A stretch of 64,000 bases of DNA from Bryobacterales bacterium (GCA_003142185.1 PLOR01000021.1:62001-126000), one strand, 5' to 3'. Positions 45,965-55,180 are shown, counted from the stretch's first letter. The notes: generated from the letters alone by a model not told the origin. A program made the numbers and translations.

Positions 45965-47286
45965 TACGAGCCACTCGCCGTGCCCGTCGCCGCCGCCCTC
46001 TTTCGCGCGGCCTTGGAGCGCCGGAACAGCGTTCGAAGTAGAATGTCCAGATCGAGAGACGGGCTTTCCTGTCTGATGTAATAAAAATCGTACTCCAGAC
46101 TGAGCGCCTCTTCCGGCACGCCGCCGGTTTCCGCAAAGTGGGCCTGGGACCAGCCGATGATGCCCGGTTTCACCGTGAAGCGATACACGTATGCCGGCAT
46201 GAGATGGAGCAGCCGTTCCGCAAAAACGCTGCGCGCCGGCCGCGGGCCGAACAGCGCCATCTCTCCGCGGAATACGTTGACCAACTGCGGCAGGTTGGTC
46301 AGATGCAGGCGCTTAATCAGATTCCCGATCCAGGAAGGTCCGCCATCTCGCCGGACGGTGCGAAAGCGAAACATCTGAAAAGGAATGCGCTGAAGTCCCG
46401 AACATTCGATTTGCTCCATGGCTGCTCCGCCAGTGGAAATCGCGATCAGCAACGAAACCAGAATCAACACCGGAGAGAAAACGATCAGCAGCCCCAGACC
46501 AATCAGGTTCTTGTAAACCGCCTGGAAGGCCAGCATGGCGCGGCTGGTGACGGGGGTCACGGAAAAGAGCAGGTCGGATGGCGAGAGATGCTGCCACGCC
46601 ACGCGCCGTAAGACGCTTTCGCACAGAAACGGAGCGCCCTCCACTCCGATGCCCGCGTAATGCAACTGGAGCAGGCGCGCCAATGAGATTCCGGCTGGCA
46701 TGCCGCTCATCACAACCGCCCGCGGGTGTTTGGTCTCGCACACTTCACCCAACCGATCCGGCGGGCCTAAAAAAGGCAGGTTCCCAGAGATGGGCGCCGG
46801 CCCGTTTTCGAGCACGCCCACCGTGTCTTCCTCGAGCGCGGCTGCCAATGATGCGGTGGAAGAATCGAAGCCAACCAGCAGGATCCCGTGGCGCCGGTCG
46901 CCGGCTGCAACAGGAATGGCCTGCCGCAGCAGGCCTGCCGCGGTCAAGCTCAACGCGCTGCCGAGGACGATGAGGAACCACGGAGCGGCCGGAATTCCAA
47001 ACAGATAGGTCAGTCCGTATTGCACCAGCAGGTTAGACCCGGTGGCGGTGAAAAACCCGTCGACCCATCGCGGTACCCCGCCGCGCAACGAACTCTCCGG
47101 GAAGACGATGGCCAGCCAAGCGATGGCGGCCGAAAAAGCCCATTGAAACGCCCACGGCGACGCGAACGCCGTCTGACCCAACCACGCCCCGGCCGCCCAG
47201 GTGGCGACGCCAAAACCGGCCATGCAGGCGAACAGGTCCGAGAACGCGGCGGAGTATTCGTTTCCTTGGTGAAGCGATGGCTTCAT
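45964..47286 (-). CDS. Polyprenyl-phosphate sugar phosphotransferase (second WcaJ/PHPT type)
   Basis: 440 residues from the ATG at 47286. Helices at the N-terminus (about five), a nucleotide-binding-like region (RHGILLVGFDSSTASLAAAL), then the sugar transferase domain: FQMFRFRTVRRDGGPSWIGN, LTNLPQLVNVFRGEMALFGP, RPARSVFAERLLHLMPAYVY and KPGIIGWSQAHFAE. It transfers a sugar-1-phosphate to undecaprenyl phosphate. It overlaps the WecA-like stop (ATGA), so two kinds of initiating enzyme are translationally coupled. Confidence 0.9.
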   Translation of the reverse strand: MKPSLHQGNEYSAAFSDLFACMAGFGVATWAAGAWLGQTAFASPWAFQWAFSAAIAWLAIVFPESSLRGGVPRWVDGFFTATGSNLLVQYGLTYLFGIPAAPWFLIVLGSALSLTAAGLLRQAIPVAAGDRRHGILLVGFDSSTASLAAALEEDTVGVLENGPAPISGNLPFLGPPDRLGEVCETKHPRAVVMSGMPAGISLARLLQLHYAGIGVEGAPFLCESVLRRVAWQHLSPSDLLFSVTPVTSRAMLAFQAVYKNLIGLGLLIVFSPVLILVSLLIAISTGGAAMEQIECSGLQRIPFQMFRFRTVRRDGGPSWIGNLIKRLHLTNLPQLVNVFRGEMALFGPRPARSVFAERLLHLMPAYVYRFTVKPGIIGWSQAHFAETGGVPEEALSLEYDFYYIRQESPSLDLDILLRTLFRRSKAARKRAAATGTASGS

Positions 47287-48683
47287 GATTTGGCGGTCAC
47301 CGCGATCTCGGGTTGCGCCGCGGCGCGGCGGGCTTGAAATGTCCGGCGTGCGTTTTCCGCGAATCCCATGAGATCGAATGAGGACGAGGCGTCGCGGACA
47401 GCGCCGCTGACCTCGATGGACTCGACGTCGGTGAGCGATACCCGGAAGGTCCACGCCGGCGCCGTTAGCGGCGCCAGCGTTTCCGCACGCTCGCCATCCA
47501 GCCCGATCCAGCGGATTTCCGACATACCCAAGCCGCGTGCGCCCTCGACGAGGGTGGCCCACCAGTTCCTTTCGTCGCTGGCCCGCTCCAGTTCCCAGGT
47601 GAGGCGCTCCAGGCGCAACCGCCCGTCCAGAGCGCGTTTGAGCCCGCCGCCAAACAGGAACTGGCCGGCTATGTCGAATTCCCAATAGCGCAGTTGGCGT
47701 ATGCCGATCCCCGCGGCCACACAGAACACAACAATCGCCACAATCTGCGATTTGCCGCCCAAACGGGAACTGGCCAACAGGGCCAGGGCGGCGGCCAGCG
47801 TGGCGAACAGGTAGAGGACCCATACGGCCTGCCGCGCCGAGAAACCCCGGTCCAACAAACGGTGGTGGATGTGCCGCCGATCCGCCGTGAAAATCGGCTG
47901 ATTGCGCAAAAGACGCCGCAAAACCGAGAGCGAAACGTCGAGCAGTGGGATCGATAGCGCCAGCAGCGGCACCAGCATGCTCAGCAATGTCGACGCCTTC
48001 TGGGTCCAGATCATGCCGTAGCAGCCCAGCAGGAAACCGATCAGCAAGGCGCCCGAATCGCCCAGGAAAACGGTGGCAGGATTGATGTTGTAAATCAGAA
48101 ATCCCAGCAACGCGCCGACCAGCGGAAAAGTGGCGTGCGCCAGCGGGAGGTTATGCCGTAACATCGCGGCCGCGAACAGCGTGAGAGTGGCCACCAGTCC
48201 CATCCCCGCGCAAAGCCCATCCAGCCCGTCGATCAAGTTCAGAGCGTTGGCGGTCAGCAGCAGCCAGAAAACCGTGAGCGGATAGTCCAGCCACACCGCC
48301 ACCGGCTGACCCGCAAGGTCGCCGATGTGCAGGCCACTGAAAAACACCAGGGACGCCGCCACCACCACGCCGGCGATTTTAAACACCGGCTTCAGAGTAA
48401 AAAAGTCGTCCAGTAGCCCGGTCAGAAAAACCAACGTGGCTCCCGGAAGCAGCTTCCAGACCGAGGGAGCAGCCGCGGCTCCGCCGGAAGGCGCAGTGAG
48501 CAAGGCAACGCCGTAGGCGATGGCGATCGCAATTCCTCCCACCCGCGGTATGGGGTAGGCGTGGATCTTGCGCTTCCCCGGCCGATCCACCATGTTGTAC
48601 GAACGAAAAATGTCGCGGACGATCGGCGTCAGGACGATGGCGATCAAGAAAGCCTTGCCGGCCATCCATAGCAGTTCACCCAT
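47283..48683 (-). CDS. WecA/TagO-like undecaprenyl-phosphate GlcNAc-1-phosphate transferase with C-terminal extension
   Basis: 466 residues. The first about 345 residues are a polytopic PNPT transferase: MVDRPGKRKIHAYPIPRVGG, the metal pair D92-D93 (LTGLLDDFF), NALNLIDGLDGLCAG with D151/D154, VFLGDSGALLIGF with D208, and DRRHIHHRLLDRG. Such enzymes attach GlcNAc-1-P to undecaprenyl phosphate. About 120 further residues (RLERLTWELERASDERNWWA…) form a soluble cytoplasmic tail absent from ordinary WecA. It lies 21 bp after the PilZ-like gene. Confidence 0.92.
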   Translation of the reverse strand: MGELLWMAGKAFLIAIVLTPIVRDIFRSYNMVDRPGKRKIHAYPIPRVGGIAIAIAYGVALLTAPSGGAAAAPSVWKLLPGATLVFLTGLLDDFFTLKPVFKIAGVVVAASLVFFSGLHIGDLAGQPVAVWLDYPLTVFWLLLTANALNLIDGLDGLCAGMGLVATLTLFAAAMLRHNLPLAHATFPLVGALLGFLIYNINPATVFLGDSGALLIGFLLGCYGMIWTQKASTLLSMLVPLLALSIPLLDVSLSVLRRLLRNQPIFTADRRHIHHRLLDRGFSARQAVWVLYLFATLAAALALLASSRLGGKSQIVAIVVFCVAAGIGIRQLRYWEFDIAGQFLFGGGLKRALDGRLRLERLTWELERASDERNWWATLVEGARGLGMSEIRWIGLDGERAETLAPLTAPAWTFRVSLTDVESIEVSGAVRDASSSFDLMGFAENARRTFQARRAAAQPEIAVTAKS

Positions 48684-48704
48684 GACGGAGCCTTCTAAAA
48701 AAAG

Positions 48705-48974
48705 CTACCCCCAAGTATTCTGAATGGAAGCCAACTTGTGGCGATCCAGTGATTGTTCCACTCGGGCCGTAACACCGGACTCGGAGCACTGCTGCACCTC
48801 GCCCAGGTACAGCATGGAACCACACTCAATTTCAACCAGCACACCTCGGGAAAAGCCATCTTTTGGTCCCGGCAGATCCACGCGAAGCAAAGTATTCTCC
48901 CAGCCGGCTTCCCGTCCTTCCAGGAAGCCGCCATCCGGCAGATACCGCACCTTCACGGTGTTCCGTTCGGGCAT
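48705..48974 (-). CDS. Small PilZ-like protein upstream of the WecA-like gene
   Basis: 89 residues from the ATG at 48974 (MPERNTVKVRYLPDGGFLEG). The stretch LLRVDLPGPKDGFSRGVLVE followed by MLYLGEVQQCSESGVTARVE has the beta-barrel rhythm of PilZ domains, but the RxxxR c-di-GMP motif is not clear, so binding of c-di-GMP is uncertain. An ATG at 48992 would add six residues and overlap the upstream small gene. It probably shares a message with the WecA-like gene 21 bp downstream, which would make it a regulator of glycan initiation; that is inference. Confidence 0.6.
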   Translation of the reverse strand: MPERNTVKVRYLPDGGFLEGREAGWENTLLRVDLPGPKDGFSRGVLVEIECGSMLYLGEVQQCSESGVTARVEQSLDRHKLASIQNTWG

Positions 48975-48981
48975 GGAAGTA

Positions 48982-49230
48982 TCATACTCCATCCATCGGC
49001 GGACCGTGTACCTGGGGAACCTGTTCGACACCGGGAACTTCGCCTCGTCCTTGCGCCTCCAGCGCTTGTCCGAGGGCCAGCAGGCCGGGCATCGAGGTCG
49101 CGACCGGCGTCGGGTCCTGTGTGATTGCGGTGCTACCGGCAGCTTTCGGGTTGTCATCCGGTTTCTTGCGCGGCTTGCGGACGAGGTATTCCATCACGGC
49201 CAGGGAAGCCAGGAAAAGCAGAAACGTCAC
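48982..49230 (-). CDS. Small single-pass membrane protein (82 aa), unknown
   Basis: A GTG at 49230 has AAGGGAG nine bases upstream. The product begins with a short hydrophobic helix (MTFLLFLASLAVMEYLV) followed by a basic patch (RKPRKKPDD) and a Pro/Ala/Gly-rich tail ending GPPMDGV. The stop lies 7 bp before the ATG of the PilZ-like gene. It could be a membrane tether or bitopic partner for that protein. It has no recognised family; coding status rests on the ribosome site, hydrophobic pattern and gene spacing. Confidence 0.5.
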   Translation of the reverse strand: MTFLLFLASLAVMEYLVRKPRKKPDDNPKAAGSTAITQDPTPVATSMPGLLALGQALEAQGRGEVPGVEQVPQVHGPPMDGV

Positions 49231-49651
49231 TGATTCATACTCCCTTCCCCTCTTCTATCGACACGGACTCGGGCGGCCTTTAGCCAACCAAGGCGGATTC
49301 GAAGGGGGTGCAGCCGGCAATTTTGGGGTGAATCGCCTAGGTTTTTTCCAGAAACAAAGGGCTTAAGGCTGGGCGAGTCGTCCCCAAAGAAGTGATCGAG
49401 GTCTGGCGGCCTGCGTGAAGCTGCTGACGGGAGCTAAGCTGGTCACCGAGTCGATTGGTGGGAGGTCAACCGTGCCCGCGCGAGCACCGGCGGTCCGGTC
49501 TTTTTCTGGGCAGCCTACCGGAGAAGGCAGGGTTTCGAGCATACACACGCTTTCGACGGACTCGTGATTTCGCCGCGGCAAGAGAACCCACGCGAACCGC
49601 GCCATCGGGTACCCTGAGAGGGAATGCGCCAAGTCTAACCAAACCGGCTCA
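49231..49651. other. Divergent gap with a GT4 gene fragment
   Basis: 420 bp between the minus-strand glycan operon and the plus-strand GT4-flippase pair. It must contain both promoters. The only recognised element is a 48-bp fragment of the downstream GT4 gene at 49404-49450. Confidence 0.5.
49404..49450 (+). pseudogene. Short duplicated fragment of the downstream GT4 gene
   Basis: Bases 49404-49450 (encoding LAACVKLLTGAKLVTE) match 49989-50035 in the intact GT4 gene (LAACVKLLTGAKLIIE): the first 28 bases are identical and four of the next 19 differ. No other GT4 sequence surrounds it. It is a relic of a tandem duplication or of an earlier gene copy. Confidence 0.65.
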
Positions 49652-50821
49652 ATGCGAATCCTTTACATTCACTCTACGCAAGTGCCGCCTCCGGTGGACA
49701 CGCGCACCGACCGTTTTTTTTTGCTTTCGGAAACGCTGGAAGGCGATGTTTTGCAGCCGGTCTGGTTCGGAACGCCGGAAGAAGTTGAAGCGGAGTTCGG
49801 CCCCGGTTCCTTCCCGGTTTATGTGGCGGGGCGATTTCGCTATCACTGGTTTCTGGGGTTGCTCCCCAACGGGCGCCACCGGTCGCGCCTGGCTCAGTTC
49901 GCGTTCTATATTCGCAAGGGCGTGGAACTCCACCGGGAGCGGGCCTTTGACTGCGTAATCGCCTATTCCCACATGACGACGGGGCTGTTGGCGGCCTGCG
50001 TGAAGCTGCTGACGGGTGCGAAGCTGATCATCGAGCTGGCCACCGACCCGCGATTGGCTTACCTGACCCAGCGCGCCCGGCCGACGATGCGCGACCGCTT
50101 GATGAAGCTCTATTCCGATGCTTGCCTCTATCTGTCGCTCTGGGCGGCCGACCGGGTACATCTTCTCAACACGGCGCAACTGGCGGCCTATCCGCTGCTC
50201 CGCAACGTCAAGACCTCGGTGTTCCACGAATTTGTTCCGGTGTCGACGATTCAGGCTCATATCGAAGACGAAGAGCGGTACGTGCTGATGGTGGGCTCGC
50301 CATGGTACCTGAAGGGGGCGGACCGATTGATCGAGGCATTCAAGCGGCTGGCTGCCGATTTTCCGGATGTCAAACTCAAGATGGTTGGCTGGTACCTGAA
50401 GACGGAACGCGAGCAGTTGGAGGCGCTGGCCGGCGACTCGAAGCAGATCGAACTGGTGCGAGCGACGACGAATCCGATCACCCTGCAAATCATCAGCCGC
50501 TGCCTGGTGTTGGTGCACCCGTCGCGTTGTGAAGGCGGCCCCAGGACCGTGATTGAGGGATTGGCGGCGGGCGTTCCGGTAGTCGGTTCCGACGTAGGCT
50601 TGATCCCCGAGCTGATCCATCAAGGGGAAAACGGATTTGTGGTGCCGGGAGGCAACGTCCGGGAGTTGGAAGCACGCATCCGCGAGTTGCTGGCCGATCC
50701 CGAGCTTCGGCGGCGAATGGGTGCGAACGGTTACGAACTGGCGCACACCCAATTGACCGAGCAGGTTTACGTGGAAAGGTTCACCGCGATGGTTGCGGCC
50801 ACGGTGCGAGGCGGCCCATGA
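49652..50821 (+). CDS. GT4-family glycosyltransferase
   Basis: 389 residues. MRILYIHSTQVPPPVDTRTD start, CVIAYSHMTTGLLAACVKLL, AADRVHLLNTAQLAAYPLL, then the donor domain YVLMVGSPWYLKGADRLIEA, LVHPSRCEGGPRTVIEGLAA and GVPVVGSDVGLIPELI. A retaining GT-B enzyme acting on a membrane-lipid glycan. Its stop overlaps the flippase start (ATGA), so glycan extension and export are coupled. A stray 48-bp fragment of this gene lies about 585 bp upstream. Confidence 0.92.
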   Translation: MRILYIHSTQVPPPVDTRTDRFFLLSETLEGDVLQPVWFGTPEEVEAEFGPGSFPVYVAGRFRYHWFLGLLPNGRHRSRLAQFAFYIRKGVELHRERAFDCVIAYSHMTTGLLAACVKLLTGAKLIIELATDPRLAYLTQRARPTMRDRLMKLYSDACLYLSLWAADRVHLLNTAQLAAYPLLRNVKTSVFHEFVPVSTIQAHIEDEERYVLMVGSPWYLKGADRLIEAFKRLAADFPDVKLKMVGWYLKTEREQLEALAGDSKQIELVRATTNPITLQIISRCLVLVHPSRCEGGPRTVIEGLAAGVPVVGSDVGLIPELIHQGENGFVVPGGNVRELEARIRELLADPELRRRMGANGYELAHTQLTEQVYVERFTAMVAATVRGGP

Positions 50822-52317
50822 GCCCGGAAGGGCCGCACTCGGTTCGCAGCCTGGACAGAACGGTGGCGGGAGGCCTGGCTTGGGCCGCGGGCGCCAAGTT
50901 CGCGACCCAGTTCTTCGCCTGGACATTCACGGTAATTACGGCGCGTCTTCTTTCGCCGGCCGAATTCGGCCTGGTCAACATGGCCGGTTTCATCAATGTT
51001 CTGACGAGCACGCTGGCCGAGTTCGGCATGGGGCAAGCCGTGTTGCAGATGCCCGAGTTGGAGGCCGGCACGGTGGCGCAATTGAATACGGCCTGCCTGG
51101 CGATCTGCGCAGCCGCGTACGGCCTGCTGGTTTTGGCGGCGCCGCTGGTTGCGGCGTTCTTCAAGTCCGACCAACTCAGGCTGCTGGTGGTGGTCAACAG
51201 TCTCGGCCTCATCATTACGGGGTTTCAGTCGGTGCCGTACGGGTTGCTGGAAAAAGATCTCGACTACCGGCGGCTGTCCCTGTGCGAGTCGATCGCCGTT
51301 CTGCTGCAGGCCGTGATCACGGTGGGATGCGCGCTGAGCGGATTCGCGTACTGGTCGCTGGTGGTGGGCGCGCTGGCCGGCAGAACCGCTGGGGCCGCAC
51401 TGACGTACTACTGGAAGCCGGTGCCGTTCGCGCTGCCGCGGTGGAACGAGATCCGGGCGCCGATGCGACTGGGGGCGCACATCGCAATCGGCAGAATCGC
51501 GGCCACGGCGTACGCAATGTCGGACGGAGTGATCGTCGGGCGAATGTTGGGCGGAGCTGCGCTCGGCGCGTATCAGATGGCGATGTCGCTGGCCAATGCG
51601 CCAGCCGAGAAGATCGGGCTGCTGGTGATGCGGGTGACCGGGCCGTTGTTTGCGAAAGTACAGAAGGACCAGGAACTGGTGCGGCGCTATTTTCGGATCG
51701 TCAGCGAGTCCCTGTCGCTGGCCGTCTTCCCGCTGCTGATCGGCCTGGCGCTGGTCGGGCCGGAAGCGTTGGGGGTGTTGCTGGGGTCGAAATGGAGCGC
51801 AGCCGCGGGGCCGATCCGGTGGCTGGCTGTTTTCATGTGTGCGCGAACGCTATCCGTGCTGTTCAGCCAGGTGCTCGTCTCGCTAAGATGGACCCGTTTC
51901 AACATGTTCGTTTCGCTGGTCAGCTTCGTCGTGATGCCGTCGGCGTTCTTCGTCGCAACCCGCTGGGGCACCAATGCGGTGGCCGCCAGTTGGTTGATTT
52001 TGTCCCCGGTCACGGTTCTTCCGCTTGCGGTGAAACTGCTCCACGCCACCCAATTGCGATATCGAGATTTCTTAGGGATGCTGATGCCGGCGCTGGCCGG
52101 ATGCGCGATGATGGTGGCCGCGGTTATGGCAGTCCGCCTCTGGACCGGGAACGGTCACATACCGGCCGTCGCTGCTGTGGCCGTTCAGGTGGCCGTAGGA
52201 GGAGCGGCTTATCTCGGATTCCTGTGGGTCTTTTATCGCAACAAGCTGACCCGTTATATCGATTTTCTCCTCGGACTGCGCCGGGGAGATGCGGTATTGA
52301 GTAAAGCCGAATCGTGA
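50818..52317 (+). CDS. Wzx-like polysaccharide flippase (MOP superfamily)
   Basis: 499 residues, about 12-14 predicted helices. N-terminus RTVAGGLAWAAGAKFATQFF, VITARLLSPAEFGLVNMAGF and VPYGLLEKDLDYRRLSLCES are typical of WzxC/lipopolysaccharide exporters of the MOP superfamily. It would flip lipid-linked oligosaccharide across the inner membrane. Translated from an ATG overlapping the GT4 stop. It is the only flippase in the window; no Wzy polymerase is confidently recognised, although one of the multi-pass proteins could play that part. Confidence 0.9.
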   Translation: MSPEGPHSVRSLDRTVAGGLAWAAGAKFATQFFAWTFTVITARLLSPAEFGLVNMAGFINVLTSTLAEFGMGQAVLQMPELEAGTVAQLNTACLAICAAAYGLLVLAAPLVAAFFKSDQLRLLVVVNSLGLIITGFQSVPYGLLEKDLDYRRLSLCESIAVLLQAVITVGCALSGFAYWSLVVGALAGRTAGAALTYYWKPVPFALPRWNEIRAPMRLGAHIAIGRIAATAYAMSDGVIVGRMLGGAALGAYQMAMSLANAPAEKIGLLVMRVTGPLFAKVQKDQELVRRYFRIVSESLSLAVFPLLIGLALVGPEALGVLLGSKWSAAAGPIRWLAVFMCARTLSVLFSQVLVSLRWTRFNMFVSLVSFVVMPSAFFVATRWGTNAVAASWLILSPVTVLPLAVKLLHATQLRYRDFLGMLMPALAGCAMMVAAVMAVRLWTGNGHIPAVAAVAVQVAVGGAAYLGFLWVFYRNKLTRYIDFLLGLRRGDAVLSKAES

Positions 52318-52373
52318 AATCGAGGCCGGCTGAAAAACCGCCGATCGGAGCCCGCCGGTCGCGGTTCTTCCGC

Positions 52374-53096
52374 TTACGCCGCCACTCTCTCCGCCGGCAG
52401 CGGTTTCACCCGCGCCAGGTGCAGCGTTTCGAGCGCGCGAATCACCGGCCATGCCGGGTCGATCTCATGCCCGCGCCAGGCGAACCGCGCCGACGTCGGA
52501 AACTCGTGGTGGTTGTTGTGCAGCCCTTCGCCCGCCGTCAGCATGGCGATCGATTTCAGATTGGTGGCTTTATTGTCGAAGTTGCGATAGCCCACCCAGT
52601 GGCAGACGCTGTTGACGGAGGAATTCAGCAGCACGTACAGCACCGCGTGCGTGGCCCAGGCCGCCAGGCCCCACCATACGCCGAACATCAGCATGAAAAT
52701 GGCGATCCCGCCCAGCGCCGCGTAATGCATGAAGGGCAGCTTATCGATGGCGTCGTCCTTCCAATCCGGCGTGTACTTGCGCACCACCGCCGCGTCCTTG
52801 GTCACCTTGCGATACAGAAAATAGTTGCCGAATAGCACCGTCCACAATCCGTAAATATACGGGCTGTGCGGATCGCCCTCCACGTCGGAAAAATGATGAT
52901 GCTTGCGGTGCACGGCGGCCCACTCACGCGGCACCATGCCGGTGAACAAGCTCAGTTCCAGGTGCATCAGCAGGCCCACCACCGGATGGAGTTCCAACCC
53001 GCGATGGGTTTTCGTCCGGTGCAGGTAGATCGTCGTGCAGAAAACAGACACTTGCAGGATCACCAAAGTGATCGCCAACATCCACAGAATGCTCAT
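52374..53096 (-). CDS. Fatty-acid (acyl-CoA delta-9 type) desaturase
   Basis: 240 residues, short for the family. Four hydrophobic helices and the three histidine boxes of membrane di-iron desaturases: HRTKTH (26-31), HRKHHH (63-68) and HNNHH (193-197). It introduces a cis double bond into acyl chains, likely for membrane fluidity. It converges on the flippase gene and is divergent from the FAH-family gene across 151 bp. Confidence 0.94.
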   Translation of the reverse strand: MSILWMLAITLVILQVSVFCTTIYLHRTKTHRGLELHPVVGLLMHLELSLFTGMVPREWAAVHRKHHHFSDVEGDPHSPYIYGLWTVLFGNYFLYRKVTKDAAVVRKYTPDWKDDAIDKLPFMHYAALGGIAIFMLMFGVWWGLAAWATHAVLYVLLNSSVNSVCHWVGYRNFDNKATNLKSIAMLTAGEGLHNNHHEFPTSARFAWRGHEIDPAWPVIRALETLHLARVKPLPAERVAA

Positions 53097-53247
53097 TGCC
53101 CCAGTACCCCTCGGTCGTGCGGGAATTCGATTCTCTTGCAGGCGCGGCGGGCAAACTCCCGGCCGGGCTCAAGATCTTCGGTTGTCTCAATCATAGCAGA
53201 CCGAACGCGCGCGCAAATGCTACAATTCCAGCGGAGAACCAGAAAAA

Positions 53248-54102
53248 TTGCGCTTCGTAACGATTCAACGGGACGGCGATACGGAGCCGGGCGTCCTTTT
53301 CGACGGCCGGGTGATTCCAATTCAAGGCGCTGGCTTCGCCAGCCTGCTCGAGGTGATTGCAGGAGGCGCCGATGCCCTGGACCGGGTGCGGCGCTGGATC
53401 GGCGGCCCTCCTTCAAGTCACAGCCTGGACCCGGCCGGCCTCACCTTCGCCGCGCCCATTCCGCGCCCGCCCAAGCTGATCTGTATCGGCCTCAATTACC
53501 GCGACCATGCCGCGGAATCCAAGCTAGCCATCCCGGAAGTGCCTACCATGTTCGCCAAGTTTCCGACCGCGGTCATCGGCCCCGGCCATCCCATCGTGCT
53601 GCCCAAAAACTCAATCAAACCGGATTACGAGGCTGAGTTCGCCGTAGTGATCGGCCGCCGCGGGCGTCACGTCGCGGAAGATCACTGGCGCGACTACGTC
53701 TTCGGCTACACCGTCCTCAACGACGTCAGCGCCCGCGATTTTCAGATGGCTACGTCGCAGTGGATGATCGGCAAAACCTTCGACACGTTCGCTCCCATCG
53801 GACCCGCCATCGTCACCGCCGACGAGATCGCCGACCCGCACAAGCTCCGCATTTCGCTCACCCTCAACGGCGAAACCATGCAGGATTCGAACACCAGCAA
53901 CCTGATCTTCAAGGTGCCCCAACTCATCGCGTATCTATCGAGCGTGTTCACTCTGGAGCCGGGCGATATTATCGCCACCGGCACTCCCGCCGGCGTAGGC
54001 TTCGCCCGCAAGCCGCCGCGCTGGCTCCGGCCCGGCGATGAGGTGCGTATTCAGATCGAAGGCCTCGGCGAACTCGTCAACCCCGTCGTCGCCGAGCAGT
54101 AA
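53248..54102 (+). CDS. Fumarylacetoacetate hydrolase (FAH) family protein
   Basis: 284 residues. The FAH fold is clear: [67 protein letters not shown] and [19 protein letters not shown]. The metal-binding acidic residues and the catalytic histidine of the YRDHAAE motif are present. Members act as acylpyruvases, hydratases or decarboxylases in aromatic or sugar-acid catabolism; the substrate cannot be fixed. The start is TTG at 53248. Confidence 0.92.
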   Translation: MRFVTIQRDGDTEPGVLFDGRVIPIQGAGFASLLEVIAGGADALDRVRRWIGGPPSSHSLDPAGLTFAAPIPRPPKLICIGLNYRDHAAESKLAIPEVPTMFAKFPTAVIGPGHPIVLPKNSIKPDYEAEFAVVIGRRGRHVAEDHWRDYVFGYTVLNDVSARDFQMATSQWMIGKTFDTFAPIGPAIVTADEIADPHKLRISLTLNGETMQDSNTSNLIFKVPQLIAYLSSVFTLEPGDIIATGTPAGVGFARKPPRWLRPGDEVRIQIEGLGELVNPVVAEQ

Positions 54103-54159
54103 CCTCAGTAACCCGTGAGGCAGGATTGCGTCCCACGCCCCTGCTAGAATTGCGGTAGT

Positions 54160-54236
54160 GCGCCCGTAGCTCAGTTGGATAGAGCGGCTGGCTTCGAACC
54201 AGTAGGCCGGGGGTTCGAGTCCCTCCGGGCGCACCA
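54160..54236 (+). tRNA. tRNA-Arg (anticodon UCG)
   Basis: Acceptor stem GCGCCCG/CGGGCGC, D arm GCTC/GAGC, anticodon stem GCTGG/CCAGT with loop CTTCGAA, T arm GGGGG-TTCGAGT-CCCTC, discriminator A and encoded CCA. Anticodon TCG reads CGN (CGA) arginine codons. It lies 57 bp after the FAH-family gene and converges on the HEAT-repeat operon. Confidence 0.96.
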
Positions 54237-54289
54237 GATTCCAAGTAACCTACTGTTTGCCGGCACACGCTTGCGTGAGCCTCCAAAGC

Positions 54290-55180
54290 CTACTGGAGCA
54301 CCTGCTCGAAAAAGCCCAGGGCGCGGGGATCGTGGGTCTGCTGGAGCGCGTTCATCGCATGTTTGCGCATATCCACGCTCTTGCTGGTTTGGGCGATTTC
54401 GATCAGCACCGGGACGCCCTTGCCCGCAGGCAGATTCCCCAACGCCGAGATGGCCCGGCGCTGGACCTGCGGATCCCGGTCGTTGCGCGCGGTGGCGATC
54501 AAGAGATTGAGCGCATCCGGCTGCCTGCTGTTGGCGATAGCGCCGATGGTTCGCACGCGCAGGGCAGGGCTCGCGTCGCCGGACAGCAGGCTGCGGAGGG
54601 TTTCGAGGCCGTGCGAGCCGCGCGCCGAACCCAGCCAGCCGATGGCGCGCCGGCGGATTTCCTCGGGCTGGCCGGCGGCGGCAAAACGATCCAGCGCATC
54701 ATCGGCAGCGGCGTCATCGTGCATGGCAATGGCGCCCAGCGCGCCATTGCCGGCGATCTCGGCATCGGCGGCCAGGCCGGCCAATAAGGCGACGCTTTCC
54801 GGGGGCTTCACATCGTTCAACCAATGTACCGGCACGCCACCGGCATCGATTTCGCAATCGGGTGAAAGCGCGCGAATCCGTTCCAGGCTTCGATTGACGA
54901 CGCGGAACAGGATCACAGCGCGATCCGGCGGCTCCAGGTGAATGACCCCCGGCGCGGCCCAGCCATCGTGGCTGACGTATTCGCAGCCCAGGCTATATGA
55001 GCGGACCGAAGGGACAGACCAACCGATCCACGCCGGCTGCGGCTCCGCGGCCAGGAGCGCGCGAAACTCGCGCTCGAGACCAAGCGCCGCGGAACGCGTC
55101 TCCAGCTTGGCATTGGTGAGCAGCCGGGGCTGGGCCGCCAGGGTCAGCGCGGCGAGAAGCAGGGCTGCGCCCGCTTTCAT
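54290..55180 (-). CDS. Exported HEAT-repeat protein
   Basis: 296 residues with a signal peptide (MKAGAALLLAALTLAAQPRL). The middle part contains SYSLGCEYVSHDGWAAPGVI; the second half has HEAT-type helical pairs (EEIRRRAIGWLGSARGSHGL, ALRVRTIGAIANSRQPDALN, PQVQRRAISALGNLPAGKGV, VDMRKHAMNALQQTHDPRAL). It is the last gene of the sigma-factor operon; its start overlaps the stop of the larger HEAT protein. Probably a periplasmic scaffold; its partner is unknown. Confidence 0.82.
   Translation of the reverse strand: MKAGAALLLAALTLAAQPRLLTNAKLETRSAALGLEREFRALLAAEPQPAWIGWSVPSVRSYSLGCEYVSHDGWAAPGVIHLEPPDRAVILFRVVNRSLERIRALSPDCEIDAGGVPVHWLNDVKPPESVALLAGLAADAEIAGNGALGAIAMHDDAAADDALDRFAAAGQPEEIRRRAIGWLGSARGSHGLETLRSLLSGDASPALRVRTIGAIANSRQPDALNLLIATARNDRDPQVQRRAISALGNLPAGKGVPVLIEIAQTSKSVDMRKHAMNALQQTHDPRALGFFEQVLQ

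Noticed and set aside
47287-47823. Upstream extension of the second sugar transferase
   Set aside because: The frame is open into the WecA-like gene, but the ATG at 47286 with ATGA overlap and the first hydrophobic helix mark the true start.
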